Part shown: positions 43,146-49,977 of the stretch, one piece after another
How the letters are laid out: each line of letters starts with the position of its first letter
Position numbering within the stretch: the first letter of the stretch is position 1
NCBI GenBank assembly: GCA_026417735.1
Contig: JAOACR010000023.1
Location: 163,438 to 227,437 of the forward strand
Source: Kiritimatiellia bacterium
Lineage (GTDB): Bacteria; Verrucomicrobiota; Kiritimatiellia; PWTM01
Length of the DNA stretch: 64,000 bases
Reading direction: 5' to 3'
Translations under genes and position numbers: made by a program
Notes under the pieces: generated by a model
What the model saw: the letters and a program-made list of their open reading frames with translations, nothing else
What the model was told of the DNA's origin: nothing
Databases searched by the model: none

Positions 43146-45028
43146 AAGGATCATACGACGTTGTTGTAGTCGGCGGCGGCCATGCCGGTGTGGAGGCAGC
43201 GCTCGCCTCGGCGAGGATCGGCGTGCGTACTCTCCTCTTGACCCTAAAATTCGAACACATCGGAAGGATGTCCTGCAATCCTTCGGTTGGCGGTATGGCA
43301 AAGTCGCATATGGTCTATGAACTTGATGCCCTGGGCGGAGAAATGGCAAGGGCGGCGGATTTCACCTCAATTCACTCAAAAACCCTCAACACAAGGAAGG
43401 GGCCTGCGGTCCAGGCAACCAGAGTTCAATGTGACAAGGCGGCATACCGCAACTACATGCAGAAGGTCGTCAGCTCCGTCCCCACGCTGGACGTTTTCGA
43501 GGGAGAGGTTGTTGATATTTGGACGAGGTCCGGACGGGTGCGGGGAATCGAGCTGTCCGACGGCACTAAAATCGGCTGCAAGGGGGTCGTTGTTTGCGGA
43601 GGTACCTCTCTGAACGGGCGCGTCTTTGTGGGCAGGCACTCGCTACCGGCCGGACGCGCGGGAGACCAAGCTTCATGCAGGCTGAGCCGCTCGATTGCCG
43701 CTCTCGGCCACCGCGCTGAGAGGCTGAAAACCGGGACGCCTCCCAGACTTCACCGTGAGTCTGTGGACTACTCGAGGGCAGCAGAACAGCCACCGGAGAA
43801 TCCACCGCGATTCTTTTCGGCAGAGGCTCGGGAACTTTGGCAGTCGTTCCACGTGGAACACCCATGTGTGGACAAATGCGGCTCGTTCCACGTGGAACAC
43901 ATTCTGCAGAGGGGCGTTTATTGGGTGCCGGGGGTCGGGCACGTCTCTTGCTTCACGACTCACACCACAGAACAAACAAAGGACATAGTTCTGAAGAATC
44001 TTAAACAGAGCTCACTGTATGGCGGAATGATTTCCGGCACAGGAGTCCGATATTGCCCGTCCATCGAGGATAAATTTGTCAAATTTCCAGATAAGGCTCA
44101 ACACCACGTCTTTATCGAGCCCGAGGGAAGAAACACGGTCCGCGTGTATCCTAACGGGATATCAAACTCTCTCCCGTGGGATGTGCAGGAAGCGATGGTG
44201 CGGAGCATCCCATGTTTCGAGAAAGCCGTGATCATTCGACCTGGATACGCGATCGAGTACGATTTCTTCGATCCGAGGGATCTACGGGCAACTTTAGAGT
44301 CGAAAATTGTGGAAGGCCTTTTCCTGGCCGGGCAGCTGAATGGAACGACGGGCTATGAGGAAGCCGCTGCGCAGGGCTTCTTGGCGGGCGTAAACGCAGC
44401 GCGCGCTTCGGCTGGTCTTCCCGGCGTAACGCTGTCGAGAGATGAAGCCTACATCGGCGTCCTCGTGGACGACTTGACAACTCGTGGGACGGACGAGCCG
44501 TACAGGATGTTTACATCGAGGTCGGAGTTCCGGCTCATACTGCGCCAAGATAACGCCAGCTTTCGATTGCTGGAAAAAGCGCAGGAAATTGGCATTGTTA
44601 GCAAAGATGTTCTCAACAGAATTTCAACATCGTTTCAGAAGGTCAAGAGCGAAATCGAGAGGTTGCGCAACACGAAGTCTAAAGGACAGTCTCTGGATCG
44701 TCTCCTCTGCATGCCCGGCGCAAGATATGAAGACTTGCCAGGGGCGCGGAGCGATCTAACCGAGCAAGAGCGGGAGTACATCGAGGCGGAAGTGAAGTAC
44801 AGCGGATATATCAGGATCGAAAATGCTAGAGCGGAACGTATGCGCTGCTTGGAAGACTTGAAAATCCCTGAGGAACTGAACTTCTACATGATTCCATCCC
44901 TGAGAAGGGAAAGCGCCGAGAAGCTGTCGCGTGTTCGGCCTTCGAATATGGGCCAGGCTTCACGCATCCCGGGTGTGAATCCGACTGATCTAGCAGCCAT
45001 TGAAGTTTACATAAGAAGCTTACAATAA
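43142..45028 (+). CDS. mnmG: tRNA uridine-5-carboxymethylaminomethyl synthase MnmG
   Basis: MnmG (GidA) is the FAD- and folate-dependent partner of MnmE. The 628-residue protein has the FAD motif [20 protein letters not shown], the signature [38 protein letters not shown] and the second signature [18 protein letters not shown], then [12 protein letters not shown] and [20 protein letters not shown]. Residues about 225-270 contain some 30 residues more than E. coli MnmG, including two copies of SFHVEH encoded by perfect parS-type palindromes. The gene is AT-richer than the window average. It overlaps mnmE at its start and the convergent rluD by 9 bp at its end; rsmG, parA and parB, which often follow, are absent. 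Confidence 0.97.
   Translation: MKGSYDVVVVGGGHAGVEAALASARIGVRTLLLTLKFEHIGRMSCNPSVGGMAKSHMVYELDALGGEMARAADFTSIHSKTLNTRKGPAVQATRVQCDKAAYRNYMQKVVSSVPTLDVFEGEVVDIWTRSGRVRGIELSDGTKIGCKGVVVCGGTSLNGRVFVGRHSLPAGRAGDQASCRLSRSIAALGHRAERLKTGTPPRLHRESVDYSRAAEQPPENPPRFFSAEARELWQSFHVEHPCVDKCGSFHVEHILQRGVYWVPGVGHVSCFTTHTTEQTKDIVLKNLKQSSLYGGMISGTGVRYCPSIEDKFVKFPDKAQHHVFIEPEGRNTVRVYPNGISNSLPWDVQEAMVRSIPCFEKAVIIRPGYAIEYDFFDPRDLRATLESKIVEGLFLAGQLNGTTGYEEAAAQGFLAGVNAARASAGLPGVTLSRDEAYIGVLVDDLTTRGTDEPYRMFTSRSEFRLILRQDNASFRLLEKAQEIGIVSKDVLNRISTSFQKVKSEIERLRNTKSKGQSLDRLLCMPGARYEDLPGARSDLTEQEREYIEAEVKYSGYIRIENARAERMRCLEDLKIPEELNFYMIPSLRRESAEKLSRVRPSNMGQASRIPGVNPTDLAAIEVYIRSLQ
43846..43859. promoter_or_regulatory. 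parS-type ParB binding site 1
   Basis: GTTCCACGTGGAAC is a perfect 14-bp palindrome matching the bacterial parS pattern (consensus TGTTNCACGTGNAACA, with T at the first position replaced by C). It lies inside mnmG and encodes part of SFHVEH. ParB would bind here as a chromosome-segregation centromere. A second identical copy starts 39 bp downstream. Confidence 0.85.
43885..43898. promoter_or_regulatory. parS-type ParB binding site 2
   Basis: This is a second perfect GTTCCACGTGGAAC palindrome, 39 bp (13 codons) from the first, in the same reading frame of mnmG, again encoding SFHVEH. Clustered sites of this kind are usual near replication origins. Confidence 0.85.
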
Positions 45029-45979
45029 ATAAGTTATCCCCGAAGATTTTGTGGTAGCTTTAAAATCAGAAGGGATCGGGCACTCAAACTCCATCGGCTC
45101 AAGGCTGCACGGGTGCAAGAACCGGATACGCCATGCGTGGAGCATCTGACGGACCGCCCCCAGCTTTTTGTTGATCGCGCTCTTCGGTCCATACAGAGGG
45201 TCGCCAATCACAGGATGTCCGATATGGGCCATGTGGACGCGAATCTGGTGAGTCCGACCGGTTTCGATCTGGACTCGGAGCAAGCTAGCGAGTTCTGAAG
45301 TGGCGAGCGTTTGGTAGTGGGTGCGCGCAAGCCGGCCATGAATTACCTTCGCGCTCATCTTGTCGCGTCGGCTGGGATTCCGGCCGATGAGAGTTTCAAT
45401 CGTTCCCGAGGGAGGCTCGGGTTGACCATGGACCAGTGCAAGGTACTCTTTTTGCACTTGGCGCGACCGGAATTGTTCTGCCAAAGACCTGTGGGAGCGC
45501 TCGTCTTTGGCCACGACCAAGACACCGCTCGTGTCCCGGTCCAGCCGGTGCACAATACCGGGCCGTAGTTCGCCTCCGACGCCTCGCAAGTCCGGACAGT
45601 GGTGAAGGAGGGCGTGCACCAGAGTGCCGGATTCGTGCCCAGGAGCAGGATGGATCACCAAGCCGGGTGGCTTGTCGAGGACGATCAGATGGCGGTCCTC
45701 AAAAAGAACGTTGAGGGGTTTCGCCTCGGGGATCAACTCGGTGGGCCGCGGCTCGGGCTCCTGCCACTCAATCGAGTCGCCAGCGAAGGTCTTCTGGCGC
45801 GTCCTCAGGGCGGGTCGGCCGTTGACCCGCACTCGTCCCTGATCAATCAGCGCCTGCCACCGGGCGCGAGAGTGTTGAGGCGCCAACTTGGCTAGAACGG
45901 TGTCCAGACGGTGGCCGCTGAGCTCAGGGGGAACAATCAGACGGCCGGCGGAGTCAGGCGCGGTGATCTCCATACCCAT
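45020..45979 (-). CDS. rluD: RluA/RluD-family pseudouridine synthase
   Basis: This 319-residue enzyme isomerises uridines in large-subunit rRNA. It has an N-terminal S4-like RNA-binding domain ([33 protein letters not shown]) and the catalytic domain with the signature [20 protein letters not shown] carrying the catalytic Asp. Later motifs are [20 protein letters not shown] and GDPLYG. The ATG at 45979 fits the domain start; the frame extends farther upstream through lgt and that part is rejected. It overlaps the lgt 3' end by 43 bp and the convergent mnmG end by 9 bp. RluD is the closest named member, but RluA/RluC specificity cannot be excluded. Confidence 0.9.
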   Translation of the reverse strand: MGMEITAPDSAGRLIVPPELSGHRLDTVLAKLAPQHSRARWQALIDQGRVRVNGRPALRTRQKTFAGDSIEWQEPEPRPTELIPEAKPLNVLFEDRHLIVLDKPPGLVIHPAPGHESGTLVHALLHHCPDLRGVGGELRPGIVHRLDRDTSGVLVVAKDERSHRSLAEQFRSRQVQKEYLALVHGQPEPPSGTIETLIGRNPSRRDKMSAKVIHGRLARTHYQTLATSELASLLRVQIETGRTHQIRVHMAHIGHPVIGDPLYGPKSAINKKLGAVRQMLHAWRIRFLHPCSLEPMEFECPIPSDFKATTKSSGITYLL

Positions 45980-46674
45980 GCGAGACACAAGCCCACCGCA
46001 AACAGAACAAGGCTCACCCACTGCGCGACGTGCAGTCCACCCCAGCTCACCCGCTGATCGCCGCGCAGAAACTCCAGAATAAACCGGACCGGAGGGTACA
46101 GAAGAAGATAAGCCGAAAACACCTGGCCGCGGAATCTTCGGTTTTTGTACAAAGAGTTGACTATGAAAAAAATAATCACGTTCGAGGCTGCTTCCATAAG
46201 CTGTACGGGCCAGCGGCCGTCCCACCACAATGGACCGCCGCTCAGCTCGCGGCCCTGGCAGCAACCATTAAGAAAGCAGCCCACCCGGCCGATTGCGTGT
46301 CCGAGCGGCAGACCTGTGATGATGAAATCGGCGTAGTCCCTCCAAAGAATCCGAGCAAAGCAGGCGTGCAGGCTGAGTGCTGCTGCAGCACCGGCGACCC
46401 CGCCATAAAACACCAGGCCCCCATGATCAATTCGGAGAATTTCGATCCACTGACTTGCGTAGTCGGGCCAGTTCGCCACAACATACACGAGCCGTGCCCC
46501 ACCCAGACCGCCGAGCATCGCGAAGAGCACCATATTCGAGACCAGCTCCTCGCTGAAACCGGCCCGTCGTGCCAGCCGCCGAAGATGTGCCCAGGCAGCT
46601 GCCAGACCCGCCGCCACGAGCACACCGTACCAGTAGATCGGTTTTCCACCGATGTGGCAGCAAACGCGGTCCAT
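45937..46674 (-). CDS. lgt: Prolipoprotein diacylglyceryl transferase
   Basis: Lgt moves diacylglycerol from phosphatidylglycerol to the lipobox cysteine of prolipoproteins at the inner membrane. The 245-residue polytopic protein has IYWYGVLVAAGLAAAW, HGGLVFYGGVAGAAAALSLH and the Lgt signature GHAIGRVGCFLNGCCQGREL, with the conserved Arg and Asn. The later YPPVRFILEFLRGDQR also fits. It serves the lipoproteins in this window at 8975 and 17426. Its end overlaps rluD, suggesting co-transcription. Confidence 0.95.
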   Translation of the reverse strand: MDRVCCHIGGKPIYWYGVLVAAGLAAAWAHLRRLARRAGFSEELVSNMVLFAMLGGLGGARLVYVVANWPDYASQWIEILRIDHGGLVFYGGVAGAAAALSLHACFARILWRDYADFIITGLPLGHAIGRVGCFLNGCCQGRELSGGPLWWDGRWPVQLMEAASNVIIFFIVNSLYKNRRFRGQVFSAYLLLYPPVRFILEFLRGDQRVSWGGLHVAQWVSLVLFAVGLCLAWVWRSPRLTPPAV

Positions 46675-46821
46675 ACGCGAATGGTACGCCGCGTGGACGC
46701 GATGAACAAACCGGTGCTCCGAGCCGCACCGTTTCTTTTAGGCTGCGCGCCGCTCGGCTGTTCGATGGGAGCTCGGACGGCGCAAGGAAAAACCTTCTCC
46801 CACTTCCCTGCGGTAACGCGT

Positions 46822-47049
46822 TCAGCTTTTCTTTTCCGGCGCCCCGGTTTCCTCGCCGGAGTTGTCCGACTTCGACAGCTCTCGCTCTCCTTCCTCGCGA
46901 CCTTTCTTGAACTCACTCAGACTGCGGCCGAGTGCGCGCGAAATTTCGGGGATTTTCTTGCCGCCGAACAAGAACACGATCAACAGCACAATCACCAGAA
47001 CCTGCCATGGTCCGACGTTGCTCGGACTGATAAACGCCATCTCTTGCAT
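46822..47049 (-). CDS. tatA: Sec-independent translocase subunit TatA/E
   Basis: TatA forms the pore of the twin-arginine pathway, which exports folded proteins. The 75-residue protein has one membrane helix (WQVLVIVLLIVFLFGGKKIP), followed by the amphipathic helix SRALGRSLSEFKKGREEGE and an acidic/basic tail. FGGKKIPE is the family hinge. The ATG at 47049 has GGGAGAG at about 7 nt. tatC is not in the window. Three exported enzymes here carry twin-arginine leaders. Confidence 0.93.
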   Translation of the reverse strand: MQEMAFISPSNVGPWQVLVIVLLIVFLFGGKKIPEISRALGRSLSEFKKGREEGERELSKSDNSGEETGAPEKKS

Positions 47050-47071
47050 CGCGATCTCTCCCGATCGCCGG

Positions 47072-47407
47072 TCAAGGGCGAGCGACAATCCAGTCGCCCG
47101 GCTCAGGCCGGCCGTCCACGATTTCCCCTATGACAAGACTGCCTTCGCCGCGTCGAGTGATTTTCACTCGTCCGGTCTCGTTGCCCGCTCCATGGCCCAA
47201 GCTGACCGTTGTGCCCACGGGCGGAGCGAGCACGCAATCGAGGACCACCCACCCCTGGTCGGGCCGTGATCGTATCACACGGCCGGCGGGTTGCCACACA
47301 ACGACGCTGGCGGTTGCCGCAGCCGAATCCTGCCTCGGCGTGGCGCCCCCCGCCATTGCGGCCACCGCGGTCGCACACAACCACTGCTTGGAGCACCGGT
47401 TACTCAT
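47072..47407 (-). CDS. Small exported protein of unknown function
   Basis: This is a 111-residue protein with a probable signal peptide (MSNRCSKQWLCATAVAAMAG, cleavage near GGATP). The mature part is a compact beta-rich domain: WQPAGRVIRSRPDQGWVVLD, LAPPVGTTVSLGHGAGNETG and RVKITRRGEGSLVIGEIVDG, ending in RPEPGDWIVARP. The repeated short strands ending in a GDxIV motif resemble domains found in flagellar-assembly or capsule-related periplasmic proteins, but no family is claimed. The ATG overlaps the stop of the DNA glycosylase gene as ATGA. tatA follows 22 bp downstream. Confidence 0.65.
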   Translation of the reverse strand: MSNRCSKQWLCATAVAAMAGGATPRQDSAAATASVVVWQPAGRVIRSRPDQGWVVLDCVLAPPVGTTVSLGHGAGNETGRVKITRRGEGSLVIGEIVDGRPEPGDWIVARP

Positions 47408-48105
47408 TGCCGTTTGGCCTGTGGGCTGCTCCCTCCGGGGAGCAACCCCCGCAGCGGGCAGTCGTCGCATCTCGGCAGAGGCCGGCACCACCGTTTGCCC
47501 AGCGCGACCACGAGCGCATGATACTCTTTGTAAAGCCGAGTGTCACGAGGCAGCAGCGTGGTGAAACGGCGGGCCAATGCATCGTAGCTTTCCGCCGGGC
47601 CGGCCCACTGATGGCGAGTCATGAAGCGACGGGTGTACGCGTCGACCACGAAGGTGGGATGCTGCAGTGCGTAGAGGAGAATGCTATCGGCCGTTTCAGG
47701 ACCGATTCCATGGATACTGAGCAGCTCGCGCCGAAGATCGCCAGGGTTCACGCGCCGTAGCGAAGCAACTCGACCGCCGGCACGGCCGCACAACCAACGG
47801 GCCAGCGCCCGTAGACGACGGGCCTTCACCCGCGGGTAGCCGGCCGGCCGGATCAGCGACACCAACCGCTGTACCCGCAGCGCGAGGATCCTCGGGGCGG
47901 ACAACGCCCCTGCGCGCCGAAGGTTCGCAATCGCCCGCTCGACGTTGCTCCAGGCGGTGCTCTGCGTCAGCACTGCGCCGGCCATCACCTCGAACGGTGT
48001 GCGGCCCGGCCACCAGTGCTGAGGGCCGAAGACGCGGTAGAGCGTCTCGTACACCTCGGCGGCAGGGAACGGTCGCAATTTTTGACTTGGTCGTCGCGAT
48101 CGCAT
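47404..48105 (-). CDS. Endonuclease III-superfamily DNA glycosylase, MagIII-like
   Basis: This 233-residue helix-hairpin-helix glycosylase excises damaged bases. It has the family opening YRVFGPQHWWPGRTPFEVMA and GAVLTQSTAWSNVERAI, and the HhH IHGIGPETADSILLYALQ followed by the catalytic Asp in TFVVDAYTRRF (D155). The Lys of bifunctional EndoIII is replaced by Glu (GPETAD), pointing to a monofunctional enzyme. The terminal cluster motif is incomplete: CRPLPRCDDCPLRG has three Cys with altered spacing and no fourth. These traits and the HWWP start match Helicobacter MagIII, a 3-methyladenine glycosylase. The start at 48105 lacks a clear ribosome-binding site, so it is uncertain. Confidence 0.85.
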   Translation of the reverse strand: MRSRRPSQKLRPFPAAEVYETLYRVFGPQHWWPGRTPFEVMAGAVLTQSTAWSNVERAIANLRRAGALSAPRILALRVQRLVSLIRPAGYPRVKARRLRALARWLCGRAGGRVASLRRVNPGDLRRELLSIHGIGPETADSILLYALQHPTFVVDAYTRRFMTRHQWAGPAESYDALARRFTTLLPRDTRLYKEYHALVVALGKRWCRPLPRCDDCPLRGLLPGGSSPQAKRQ

Positions 48106-48160
48106 TGAATGGCGGCACCCGTTCGATGGTAACCCATGGCCGGCCAGAGGAGCATGCGCA

Positions 48161-49543
48161 ATGAGACTGCGGTTCGACGGCGGTGCCGACACCGTGACCG
48201 GGTCAACCGTCTGGATCGAAGCCAACGGTCATCGTCTGCTTCGGGACTGTGGTCTGTTTCAAGGGCCGCGGCGCGCGGCGTTTGAGCGCAACCGCTCGTT
48301 CGGATTTAAGCCCGCAGACCTCGCCGGGGTGGTGCTCTCGCATGCGCACATTGACCACTGCGGCAACCTCCCCTCGCTGGTCCGGGCGGGCTTTGAAGGC
48401 CCCATCCACGCCACACACGCGACCGCGGACCTGTGTGGCATCATGTTGCGGGATGCGGCGCACATTCAAGAGCAGGACGCCGCCTATCTGAACCAGAAAA
48501 CCAACCGGCGGGGGCTCCCCCCCGTCGAACCGCTCTACACCACAGCTGACGCGGAGAAAACACTGCGCTTGCTTCACGGACATGCTTACGGGCAGACCGT
48601 CGAAATCGTCCCGGGTGTGGAGCTCACGGGTGTGGAGGCCGGGCATGTGCTGGGCGCCGAGCTCTCACTGCTTCGTTTTGAGGAACACGGCCGACGATTG
48701 CGCGTCGCGTTTGCGGTGGACCTTGGCCGCCGCAATCTGCCGCTGCTGCGTGACCCGGAGGTGATTGTGGAGGCGGACTTGCTCGTGCTCGAGAGCACCT
48801 ATGGCGACCGCGACCACGCCGATGCGCGCACAGCGCGGGAGCGTCTCGGCGCGGTGGTGCGGACCACGCTGGGCCGTGGTGGCAAATTGTTCATCCCGTC
48901 GTTTGCACTGGAGCGCACGCAGGAAATTCTCTACCACCTGTACATGCTGCAGGTGGATGGCCAGATCCAACCGCCGTGCGTGTACGTGGACAGCCCGATG
49001 GCCGGCGCTGTCACGAGGGTGTTCGAACGGCACCTGGAGCTGTTCGACGAGGAAGCACGCGATCTCCACCGTCGAATGGGCTCGCTGTTTCCGCCATGGG
49101 TGCGGTTCACCTCAACGGTGGAGGAGTCCAAACAAATCACCGCCTCCAACGCCCCCTGCATCGTGCTGGCCGGCTCCGGTATGTGTGAACACGGGCGAAT
49201 CCTTCACCACCTGAAACACGGCATCGAAAATCCACGCAACGCGATCGCGATCGTGGGCTTTCAGGCCGCGCACACGCTGGGGCGCCGGCTGGTCGAGGGT
49301 GAGCGGCGTGTGCGCGTGTTCGGCGACGAGTTCGAGGTTCGCGCCGAGGTGCACGTGTTGAACGCGTTCAGTGCCCACGCGGACCAGCGCGAGCTGCTGG
49401 AGTACGTCCGGGCCGCCCGACCGCGGAGAATTGTGTTGGTCCATGGCGAGGAACGCGCCCGCGCTGCTCTGGCGGAAGCTCTCCGCGCCGCTCAGCCTGC
49501 CCCCGTTGGGCTGCCGGCCGCCGGCGATGTGATTGAGCTTTGA
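48161..49543 (+). CDS. MBL-fold beta-CASP nuclease (CPSF73/Ysh1-like RNA exonuclease)
   Basis: This 460-residue metallo-beta-lactamase-fold protein has the zinc motif LSHAHIDHCGNLPSLVRAGF and beta-CASP motifs: LVLESTYGDRDH, IPSFALERTQEILYHLYML, VLAGSGMCEHGRILHHLKHG and the final His in LNAFSAHADQRELLEYVRAA. Such proteins are RNA-processing nucleases of the CPSF73 type, common in bacteria and likely cytoplasmic. The ATG at 48161 has GAGGAG 9 nt upstream. It diverges from the glycosylase gene 55 bp away. Specific RNA targets are unknown. Confidence 0.92.
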   Translation: MRLRFDGGADTVTGSTVWIEANGHRLLRDCGLFQGPRRAAFERNRSFGFKPADLAGVVLSHAHIDHCGNLPSLVRAGFEGPIHATHATADLCGIMLRDAAHIQEQDAAYLNQKTNRRGLPPVEPLYTTADAEKTLRLLHGHAYGQTVEIVPGVELTGVEAGHVLGAELSLLRFEEHGRRLRVAFAVDLGRRNLPLLRDPEVIVEADLLVLESTYGDRDHADARTARERLGAVVRTTLGRGGKLFIPSFALERTQEILYHLYMLQVDGQIQPPCVYVDSPMAGAVTRVFERHLELFDEEARDLHRRMGSLFPPWVRFTSTVEESKQITASNAPCIVLAGSGMCEHGRILHHLKHGIENPRNAIAIVGFQAAHTLGRRLVEGERRVRVFGDEFEVRAEVHVLNAFSAHADQRELLEYVRAARPRRIVLVHGEERARAALAEALRAAQPAPVGLPAAGDVIEL

Positions 49544-49977
49544 GCGGGTCGGCCGGAGCCGCCCGCGAAAGGTGGCCCACGATCAGTTCCGCACGGCATC
49601 CGGCGGCCATCCGTTCTTGTTGCTGTCGACAGCTGGTGCGATGGCCCGCCGAACGACGTGAACTCCAGACGATCGCGCCCGATCACGCCCAGGCTTCGCG
49701 GTTCCGCGCGGCTTGTGACCCTGTCGGCGGGAATCACATGGAGCAGTTCCCCACCCGAGCCCCCTGACATTCGCGATCTGTTCAGAAGAATGCATGCGGT
49801 AGGGGTGGATCCTCCCGCGGTGGAGCGACCACGCTCGGTCGGAGTTGGGGCGGGCTCTCGCGCTGGGAACGAGAATCGGATCTGTTCCCGCGTCCCGTCG
49901 TTGCGCCGGTTTGGGAGCTCACCTATACTGAGAGTGGCTCGGGACAGAACATGTGGGGCGGGCCCGAGGAGAGCACC
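49544..49977. other. Intergenic region with candidate GH106 promoter
   Basis: This stretch of about 430 bp lies between the beta-CASP gene and GH106. A minus-strand open frame covers most of it but overlaps GH106 and lacks a ribosome-binding site. Two minus-strand frames read GRDRLEFTSFGGPSHQL and DSNKNGWPPDAV, possibly a decayed coding remnant, though I cannot support a gene. A promoter-like pair lies at its right end. Confidence 0.5.
49901..49929 (+). promoter_or_regulatory. Candidate promoter of the GH106 gene
   Basis: TTGCGC (49901-49906) and TATACT (49924-49929) are separated by 17 bp, 48 bp before the GTG at 49978. The pair resembles that upstream of the GH116 gene. Confidence 0.42.

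Noticed and set aside
45980..46264. N-terminal extension of rluD
   Set aside because: The extension is antisense-like sequence inside lgt; the S4-domain start fits the ATG at 45979.
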